Positions 43,495-51,900 of a DNA stretch of 64,000 bases are shown piece after piece. Position numbers and translations under genes: made by a program. The stretch is from Candidatus Eiseniibacteriota bacterium (GTDB lineage: Bacteria; Eisenbacteria; RBG-16-71-46): NCBI GenBank assembly GCA_016215625.1, contig JACRIW010000081.1, positions 62,001-126,000 on the forward strand, written 5' to 3'. The notes below the pieces were generated by a model. That model was not told the DNA's origin and did not search any database. It saw only the letters and a list, made by a program, of their open reading frames with translations. Each line of letters begins with the position of its first letter. Within the stretch, counting starts at the first letter, position 1.

Positions 43495-46400
43495 ATGACC
43501 GCACGATCCCCACATCGCGAAGCAGCACGCGACGCCCACGCGCGAATCCGCGCGTGGGCGCTGGGGCTTGTCGCGCTCGCGCCGCTGCTTGCGCTCGCGC
43601 CACTCCGGGCACACGCGGCCATGCCGCCGGCGGGCACGCCGGTGGACAACACGGCCACCGCGACCGCGCACGTGGTCGCGAACGGCGTGTGGGTGAATCC
43701 CGCGAGCAACACCGTGCGCACCGTCGTGCAGGCGCTCGACGCCGTCACGCTGCGGTACGCGCGCTCGCTCCTCGCCTCGCCCGGCGAGACGATCGCCTTC
43801 GCGCACGTGCTCGCGCACGCGGGCAACACGAACGCGACCTACACGCTCACGCTCGCGCAGGACGGCGCGGACGGCTTCGACCTGTCGGCACCCGCGCTGC
43901 TGCGCGACGTCGACGGCGACGGCGTGCCGAGCGGTCCGGACACGCCGATCGCGAACGGCGCCACGGTCACGCTCGCGAGGGGCGATTCGCTCGCGCTGCT
44001 CGTCACCGGCACCGTGCCCGCGAACGCGCCGGCGTTCGCGCACGCGCGCGTCACGCTCGCGGCCGCGACGCCGGGCGGCACGCGCGACGCGGTCACCGAC
44101 ACCGTGCGCACCGGCGCGGCGGGCGCTCCGCCGGCGCTGGCCTTCTGGTCCGCGGGCTTCGGCACGGTCGTGCGCTCGAGCGCGCTCGGCGCGCCGCTCC
44201 ACGTGCAGGCGGAAGCGGCCGCGTGCAACACGAACCCGGCGCTCCGCGACACGGTGGCGCTCACGCTGAGCAGCCGCCTGACCGGCGACTCGGACGTGTT
44301 TCTCGCGATCGAGACGGGACCGAACACCGGCGTGTTCCGCACGCCGCCCACGCCCGTCACGCAGTCCCCGCCCGTGAGCGCCCCGGCGAACGACGGCGTG
44401 CTCATGCAGTCCGTGGGCGACGAGGTCGAGGCGCTGCTCACCGGCTGCGGCGGCGCCGAGACGCGCGCGCACGTGTGGATCCAGCCCGGCGGCGTCGTGT
44501 TCGACGCACGGTCCGACGCGCCGGTCGCGTTCGCGCGCGTCGCGCTCGTGGACCTGACGGGCGCGGGCAACGGCGGCGCACCCGGCGGCCCGGCGCGCGT
44601 GCTCGACTGGGACGGCGTGAGCGCCGCGCCCTCGGAGGTCGTGACCGACGCGAGCGGGCGGTTCGAGTTCCCGTCCGTCGCGGCGAGCACGTACGCCATC
44701 CGAGTGACGCCGCCGGCCACGCACACGTTCCCCTCGACCGTGCCGCTCCCGGCGCTGAGCGCGAACCGCACGCTCGACGCGGCCGGCTCGTACGGCGGGG
44801 CGTTCGCGATTTCTCGGGACGGTGATCCCGTGCGGCTCGACGTGCCGGTGGACGGTGTCGTCACCTGGGCGCTGTTCGCCGAGAAGACGGCGTCCAAACT
44901 CGAAGCCGAGTGGGGCGACCTGCTCGAGTACCGCGTGAACGTCGCGAACCGCTCGGACAGCGCGCTCGCCGCGGTCACGCTGCGCGACCGGCTGCCGCAC
45001 GGCTTCGCGTACGTGCGCGGCACGGCGCGCGTGAACGGCGCCGCGGCCGAGCCCGCGACGGACACGAACGGCGCGCTCACCTTCGCGCTCGGCGCGATGG
45101 CCACGGGCGATCGCACCGAGATCCGCTACGGCGTGCGCGTGGGTGCGGGCGCACCGGAGGGCGACGCGATCAACCGCGCGATCGCCGCCGCCGGCACGCT
45201 CGAGTCCAACGAGGCCACGGCGCGCGTGCGCGTGCGCGGCGACGCGTTCGGAGGCGAGGCGCTGCTCACCGGCACGGTGTGGTACGACGCCGACCGCGAC
45301 GGCGTGCGCGGCCCGGGCGAGGGCGGCCTGCCGGGCGTGCGGCTCTACCTCGACGACGGCTCGTTCGCGGTGACCGACGAGCACGGACGCTGGAGCATGG
45401 CCGGTCTTTCGCCGCGCACGCACGCGCTCAAGCTCGACGGCACGACGCTGCCCCCGACGGCGCGCGCGGCCGCGACACACCGCCACGAGCGCGACACGCC
45501 CGGCCTGCGCTTCGTCACGCTCACGCGCGGCGAGCTCGCGCGCGCGGACTTCGCGGTGACCGGCGACACGACGGCGTCGCGCCAGGTGCGCGAGCGCCAG
45601 CTCGCGTCGGCCACGGCGAACGAGGCCGCGCGCGTGCTCCAGCGCGGGCTCTCCCCGCTCGCGCCGCGCGCTCCGGTGGGCGACACGCGCGCGCTGCCCG
45701 CGGCGCGCGTGACGAGCGGCGAGAGCGCCCCGGCGCCCGAGCGCACGGCGTCGGGCGACGTGGCGTCCCCCGCGACGGGCGGTGTGGAAGCGCTTCCCGC
45801 GGCCACGTCTCCCGCGCTGGCGCTCGAGCAGCTGCTGCCCGCGCTCGAGCCCGCGCTCGGCTTCGTCGGCATCGGCGCGCACGACACGATCGGCGTGACG
45901 CAGCTGTCCGTGGTCGCCAAGGCGCCCTTCGGCTCGCGCGTGGCGCTGCGCGTGAACGGCATGCCGCTGCCCGACTCGCGCGTCGGGCGGCACTTCACCG
46001 CGCCGCGCACGGGCGTCGAGGCCTGGGAGTACATCGGCGTCGCGCTGCAGAGCGGCGACAACACGCTCGAACTGTCGGTGCCACGCACGGGCGAGCGCGT
46101 GATCGCGCACGTCGTGGCGCCCGGACCGTTCGCGCGCCTCGAACTGCACGCGCCGCGCCGCGCGCACGCGGACGGCCGCGCCGTCGTGCCGGTCGAGGTG
46201 CGCGTCACCGACCGCGACGGCGTGCCGATCGCGGCGCGCACGATCGTCACGCTCGAAGCGGGCGCCGCGCGCTTCGCCGCGCCCGACCTCGACCCGGTCA
46301 CGCCCGGCTGGCAGACCGCGATCGAGGGCGGGCGCGCGCGGGTCGCGCTGCTCGCGCCGGCCTCGCCCGGCGAGTCGCGCGTCGTGGCGACGAGCGGCGA

Positions 46401-48936
46401 CGTGCGCGCCGCGGCGACGATCGCGTTCGTCCCCGAACTGCGGCCGATGCTCGCCGTGGGCGCACTCGAAGGGGTGCTGCGGCTGCGCCGCTACGAAGGC
46501 GCAGCCGGCGCAGCCGGCGCCTCCGGCGCCCGCGTCGCGGGGGGCGCCGCGCGGCTCGCGTCGTTCGAAGCGCCCGTCACGCAGTTCACGACCGAGAGCC
46601 GCGACGGCCGCACGGCCGCCGACGCACACGGCGCGCTCTTCATGAAGGGCCGCGTGCAGGGCGACCTGCTGCTCACGCTCGGCTGGGACTCCGACCGCGA
46701 GCGCGAGCAGCGCCAGTTCCGCGACCTCACGCCCGACCGCGGCTTCCCGGTCGCGGGCGACGCGGCCACGCGCGGCTACGAAGCGCAGTCCACCGGCCAG
46801 CTGTACGCGAAGCTCGAACGGCGCGACGCCTCGCTGCTCTACGGCGACTATGTGACGGGTTCCGGCGGCGGCGGACCCGCCTCGTCGTTCCGCTCGCTCG
46901 GGCGCTACGGCCGCTCGCTCACCGGCGCGCTCGCATCGTGGGAACGCGGCGCGCTCGCGGTGCACACGTTCACGAGCCGCGACCGCGCTCACCGCGCCGT
47001 GGAGGAACTCCGCGGCATGGGCACGAGCGGGCCTTACGTGCTCGCGCACGCACCGCTGGTCGAGAACTCCGAGCGCGTCGAGCTCATCGTGCGCGACCGC
47101 GCGCAGCCCTCGATCGTGCGGAGCAGCACGTCGCTGCAGCGCTTCACCGACTACACGCTGGAGCCGCTCACCGGGCGGCTGCTGCTGCGTGCCCCCGCGC
47201 CGAGCCTGGACGCGGACCTGAACACGGTGTGGCTGCGCGTGAGCTACGAGCGCGACGGCGACGGTGCGCCCGCGTGGGTGCACGGCGCCGACGCCCGCGT
47301 GCGCGTGCATCCGCGGCTCGAACTGGGCGGCGTGGCGGTCGACGACCACGACCCCGCGGCGCCGTACGAGCTGCGCAGCGCGTCCGCCGAATGGCGCGCC
47401 GGCGCGCACACCGCCCTCGCCGCGGAGTGGGCCGCGACGCGTCACGTGGGCGAGGCAGCGGCCGACGCCGGCCGCGTCGAACTCACGCACGAGTCCCCGC
47501 GCGGCACCGCGCGCGCCTGGGGTGTCTCGACCGCGCCGCGCTTCGACAACCCGTCGGCCGGCGCCGGCGCGGGCCGCAACGAAGCGGGCGCCACGCTCGC
47601 GCTGCGCCTGCCCGACCGCTCGCGGCTCGCGATGGAAGCGCTCTTCAGCGGCGACGCGGAAGGCCGCGAACGCCGCGCGGGCGGGCTGCTGTCGCTCGAC
47701 CGCGCCCTGAGCACGGCGGTGCGTGGCGAGTTCGGCGTGCGCGTCGCGGGCGTCACGCGCCGCGACGCCGCATCGGATCCCACGACGGCCTCGGTGCGTG
47801 CGCGGCTGTCCGCGCAGTGGCCGAAGCACCCGGAATGGAGCGGCTACTCTGAGCTCGAACAGGACACGCGCGCGTGGGAGCGCCGCATGGCCGCGGTGGG
47901 CGGCGAATACCGCTTCACCGCACGCGGCCGGCTCTACGCGCGGCACGAGCTGCTCTCGAGCCTCTCGAGCGCGTGGGCGATGTCGAACACGCAGAGCCGG
48001 GCGGCGACCGTGGTCGGCGTGGACGCCGACGTCGCGCACGACGCCCACGTCTTCAGCGAGTACCGCATGAGCGACGTGATCGCGGGGCGCGAAGGCCAGG
48101 CCGCGGTGGGTTTGCGCAACGGCTGGAAGATCGCCGACGGCATGCGGCTCTCGACCACGTTCGAGCGCGTCACCCCGCTCGCGGGCAGCGACGCCGGCCC
48201 GACGACCGCGCTCACGGGCGCGGTGGACTTCACGGGCGACGACGTGTGGAAGGGCTCGTCGCGCTTCGAGGTGCGCACGAGCCGCGCGAGCGACCAGTTC
48301 CTGCAGGGCATGGCGGCCGCCGTGCGGCTCGATTCGGCGTGGACCGCGCTCGGCCGCCAGCTGCTCACGCTCACGCGCACGCACGGCGCGGGCGCCGAAG
48401 CGCGCGAGCGGCTGCAGCTCGGCTTCGCCTGGCGCCCGAACGGCCCGTACGAGGCGCTCGGCCGCTGGGAGTTCCGCTACGACCGCGAAGCCCCGAACGC
48501 CGCGGCGGGCATCGGCCGTGTGCGCCACGTCGCGAACATCGCGGCGCTCTCGGGCTCCGCGACGAAGCGCGCCTGGGAAGGCACGCTCGGCTGGGCGGGC
48601 AAGCTCACGCGCGAGCAGGAAAGCGCGCGCGTCACCGCGGGTGGCGCGCAGTGGGTGCACGGACGGATCGCGCGCGCACTCGGCGCGCACTGGGACGCGG
48701 GCGTCACCGGGAGCGTGCGCGCCGGCCGCACGCTCGCCGAGCGCGAGTACGGGCTCGGCGCCGAGGTCGGCCGCGAGCTCGCGCGCGGCGCGTGGCTTTC
48801 GCTCGGCTTCAACCGCTTCGGCTTCGACGACGACGAACTCGCGGGCGAGTCGTGGACGCGCGCGGGCGCGTACCTGCGCGTGCGCATGCGCTTCGACGAA
48901 CGCACGTTCGCGAACGAACCGGAGGTGCGCCCGTGA
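43495..48936 (+). CDS. second giant surface protein: DUF11, SdrD-B-like, Ig-like and outer-membrane barrel
   Basis: A 1813-residue protein. Signal peptide about 1-42 (L-G-L-V-A-L-A-P-L-L). M-P-P-A-G-T-P-V-D-N-T-A-T-A-T starts the module shared with the preceding gene (43-250). A carboxypeptidase-regulatory-like domain (340-420), one DUF11 domain (about 465-580), an SdrD-B-like domain (T-G-T-V-W-Y-D-A-D-R-D-G-V, 587-650), a low-complexity linker and Ig-like domains (796-980) follow. The C-terminal barrel (about 980-1813) shares S-G-P-Y-V-L, N-S-E-R-V-E-L, G-R-L-L-L-R-A-P-A-P-S-L-D-A-D-L-N with the first giant. It overlaps the next gene by GTGA. Confidence 0.85.
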   Translation: MTARSPHREAARDAHARIRAWALGLVALAPLLALAPLRAHAAMPPAGTPVDNTATATAHVVANGVWVNPASNTVRTVVQALDAVTLRYARSLLASPGETIAFAHVLAHAGNTNATYTLTLAQDGADGFDLSAPALLRDVDGDGVPSGPDTPIANGATVTLARGDSLALLVTGTVPANAPAFAHARVTLAAATPGGTRDAVTDTVRTGAAGAPPALAFWSAGFGTVVRSSALGAPLHVQAEAAACNTNPALRDTVALTLSSRLTGDSDVFLAIETGPNTGVFRTPPTPVTQSPPVSAPANDGVLMQSVGDEVEALLTGCGGAETRAHVWIQPGGVVFDARSDAPVAFARVALVDLTGAGNGGAPGGPARVLDWDGVSAAPSEVVTDASGRFEFPSVAASTYAIRVTPPATHTFPSTVPLPALSANRTLDAAGSYGGAFAISRDGDPVRLDVPVDGVVTWALFAEKTASKLEAEWGDLLEYRVNVANRSDSALAAVTLRDRLPHGFAYVRGTARVNGAAAEPATDTNGALTFALGAMATGDRTEIRYGVRVGAGAPEGDAINRAIAAAGTLESNEATARVRVRGDAFGGEALLTGTVWYDADRDGVRGPGEGGLPGVRLYLDDGSFAVTDEHGRWSMAGLSPRTHALKLDGTTLPPTARAAATHRHERDTPGLRFVTLTRGELARADFAVTGDTTASRQVRERQLASATANEAARVLQRGLSPLAPRAPVGDTRALPAARVTSGESAPAPERTASGDVASPATGGVEALPAATSPALALEQLLPALEPALGFVGIGAHDTIGVTQLSVVAKAPFGSRVALRVNGMPLPDSRVGRHFTAPRTGVEAWEYIGVALQSGDNTLELSVPRTGERVIAHVVAPGPFARLELHAPRRAHADGRAVVPVEVRVTDRDGVPIAARTIVTLEAGAARFAAPDLDPVTPGWQTAIEGGRARVALLAPASPGESRVVATSGDVRAAATIAFVPELRPMLAVGALEGVLRLRRYEGAAGAAGASGARVAGGAARLASFEAPVTQFTTESRDGRTAADAHGALFMKGRVQGDLLLTLGWDSDREREQRQFRDLTPDRGFPVAGDAATRGYEAQSTGQLYAKLERRDASLLYGDYVTGSGGGGPASSFRSLGRYGRSLTGALASWERGALAVHTFTSRDRAHRAVEELRGMGTSGPYVLAHAPLVENSERVELIVRDRAQPSIVRSSTSLQRFTDYTLEPLTGRLLLRAPAPSLDADLNTVWLRVSYERDGDGAPAWVHGADARVRVHPRLELGGVAVDDHDPAAPYELRSASAEWRAGAHTALAAEWAATRHVGEAAADAGRVELTHESPRGTARAWGVSTAPRFDNPSAGAGAGRNEAGATLALRLPDRSRLAMEALFSGDAEGRERRAGGLLSLDRALSTAVRGEFGVRVAGVTRRDAASDPTTASVRARLSAQWPKHPEWSGYSELEQDTRAWERRMAAVGGEYRFTARGRLYARHELLSSLSSAWAMSNTQSRAATVVGVDADVAHDAHVFSEYRMSDVIAGREGQAAVGLRNGWKIADGMRLSTTFERVTPLAGSDAGPTTALTGAVDFTGDDVWKGSSRFEVRTSRASDQFLQGMAAAVRLDSAWTALGRQLLTLTRTHGAGAEARERLQLGFAWRPNGPYEALGRWEFRYDREAPNAAAGIGRVRHVANIAALSGSATKRAWEGTLGWAGKLTREQESARVTAGGAQWVHGRIARALGAHWDAGVTGSVRAGRTLAEREYGLGAEVGRELARGAWLSLGFNRFGFDDDELAGESWTRAGAYLRVRMRFDERTFANEPEVRP

Positions 48937-51900
48937 GCGGGACGTTCCGCCGCGCCCGGCACGCGATCGCCGCGGCGCTCGCGTGCGCCGCACTCTTCGC
49001 CGCGCCCGCGGCCGCGCAGGTCGTGCGCGCGTTCACGCCGCGCTTCAGCGTGAACCAGCCCGGCGACATCACGCTCATCGGCAACACGGTCATGTCGTGC
49101 AACGGCGGCGGCAACTGCAACAACTCGCGCGCCGGAACGGGCAACGCGATCAACAACAACGACAACACCATGGCCTACGTGGACATCGACGGCGTCTCGA
49201 CCACGGTCAGCTCGAGCACCGCCACGCTCACGCTGCCCACGGGCGCGACCGTGACCTGGGCCGGGCTCTACTGGGGCGGCTACACCACGAACGCGCTGCG
49301 CAACACGGTGAAGATCGCGACCCCGGCCTCGAGCGCGTACTCGACGTACACCGCCACGCGCCTCGACGCGAGCGGCAGCGCCTACCAGGGATTCGCCGAG
49401 GTCACCTCGCTCGTGCGCGCCGCGGGCGCGGGCGTGTACCGCGTGGCCGACGTGCGCTCGACCCCCGGCACGACGAACGTGCACGGCGGCTGGTCGCTCG
49501 TGGTCGTGGACTCGGACGCCACCCAGCCGGCGCGCAACCTCGTCGTGTTCGACGGCTTCGCGCTCGTCTCGGGCACGACCACCGTGAACATGACCGTGAG
49601 CGGCTTCGTCACGCCGCCCGCCGGCACGGTCAACTCGAAGCTCGGCGTGGTCGCGTTCGAAGGCGACCTCGGGTTCACCGGCGACAGCTTCCGGCTCAAC
49701 GGCACCGCGCTCACCGACGGCGCCAATCCCGCGGACAACTTCTTCAACAGCTCGATCAGCCAGCTCGGCGCGCCGTTCACCGCGAAGAACCCGAACTACC
49801 TGAACCAGCTCGGCTTCGACTGCGACCTCGTGCAGGCGAACGGCCTGCTCGCCAACGGCGCCACGAGCGCGAACGTCTCGCTGACGACGAACGGCGACAC
49901 GTACTACCCCGGCGCGGTGACTTTCGCGACCGACCTGTACGCGCCGGTGTTCGACGCCGCCAACTTCTCGAAGAGCGTGGCCGACCTGAACGGCGGGCTC
50001 GTGCGCCCCGGCGACGTGCTCGAATACACGGTCACGATGCGCAACAACGGTCTCGACCACGCGATCGACTGCGCGATGGCGGACACGCTGCCCTCCAACG
50101 TCACGTACGTCGCGGGCTCGCTGCGCGTGAGCGCGGGACCGAACGCGGGCGCGAAGACCGACGCTGCGGGCGACGACGCGGCGGAGTACGTGGGGGCCTC
50201 GCGCAGCGTGGTCGCGCGTCTCGGCACGGGCGCGACCGCGGCCGCCGGCGGCCGGATCGACGTCGCGACGACCACGAGCGTCGTGTTCCGGGTGACCGTG
50301 AACGCGCCCCAGCCCACGGGGACCGCGGTGAGCAACCAGGCGGCGCTCGCCTTCACCGGCCAGCAGTCGGGCGTGGACTTCGCCGCCCGCTCCGACGGCG
50401 ACCCCGCCACCGGCGGCACGCAGTCCACGATCGTCACGGTGACCGCGGCACGCATCGCGGGCACGGTGTTCGAGGACGCGAACTACGGCGGCGGCGCGGG
50501 CCGCTCGCTCGCCGCGTCGTCCGGCGCGCCGCGCCCCGGCGCGCGCGTCGAGCTGTACGACGGCACGAGCGGCGCGTTCCTGCAGCTCGCGCGCACGGAC
50601 GGCTCCGGCGCGTACGTGTTCGACGGCTGGCCGGCGGGCGCGTACACCGTGCGCGTCGCGAACGCGAGCGTGCGCTCGTCGCGGCCCGGCGCGATCGCCG
50701 GACTGCTGCCGGTGCAGACGTGGCGCACGGACGCCTCGAGCGGCGCGCCCGTCGCGGTCACCGACCGCGTGGGCGGCGAGAACCCCGCGATCGCCGACGC
50801 CGACTCGAACACGACCGCCGCCGCACTCGCGAGCCTGGCCGCGCCCGCGGCGACACCGCAGTCGGTGACGAACGTGACGCTCGGCGCGGCCGACGTGACC
50901 GGCGTGGATTTCGGCTTCAACTTCGACACGATCGTGAGCACGCGCGACGCCGGCGCGGGCACGCTGCGGCAGTTCCTGCTCAACGCCAACGCCCTCGCGA
51001 ACACCGGCCTCGCGCAGGCGGGGCTCCCCGCGGGCGGCGAGACGAGCGTGTTCATGATTCCCGACGGCCTCGCCCATCCGGGCCTGCGCGCGGGGCTCGC
51101 GAACGCGCTCGTGAACGGCGTCGCGCGCATCGTGCCGCTCACGCCGCTGCCCGCGATCACCGACGCGGCGACGCGCGTGGACGGCGGCACGCAGACCGCG
51201 AACGTCGGCAACACGAACGGCGGCGTCCTCGGCGCCGCGCCCACGGTGGGCACCGACGAGATCGCGCTCGCCGCGGTGTCCGCGCCCGAGGTCGAACTGC
51301 GCGACGCGAACGGCCTCGCGCTCGGGCTCGACGTGCAGGGCGCGAGCGTCACGGTGCGCGCGCTCGCGGTGCTCGGCTTCGGCAACGCCACGGGGAGCAA
51401 CAACGACGCGTGCGTGCGCGTGGGTGCGGCCGCGAACGCGTTCACGCTCGAGGACGCGGTGCTCGGCGCCACGGCGCGCGCGTTCGCGGACTCGGGCGCC
51501 GCGCTGCGCGCGAGCGGCGACCTGCTGCGCGCCGTGGGCGGCGACGCCGGCCTCGTGCAGCGCTCGCTGCTCGGCTTCGCCGCAGGCAGCGCCGTGACGC
51601 TTTCGGGCGCGAGCAACGGCTGGACGATCCAGACGAGCGAGATCCGCGGCGTCGCGATCGGCAACGGCGCGCGCGGCGCGGTGTCGCTCGAGGCGAGCGG
51701 CACGCTCGCGATCACGTCGTGCTGGATCGGCGAGTCCGAAGGCAACGGCGTGGACGCGCGCACGAGCACGGGCGGCGTCACGCTCACGAACCTCACCGTG
51801 CGCCGCAACGGCCTCGGCACGGCCGCGGCGACCGCGACCGCCGGCGTGCGCTTGGGCGGCGCGGGCGGCACGGTGCAGCGCTGCGAGATCGCGCTCAACG

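Noticed and set aside
40630-48993. Minus-strand open frame of about 8.4 kb antisense to the DUF11 genes
   Set aside because: Arg/His/Val/Glu-rich translation with no motifs; such long antisense frames are expected opposite GC-rich genes with strong codon bias. Plus-strand genes have signal peptides and domains.
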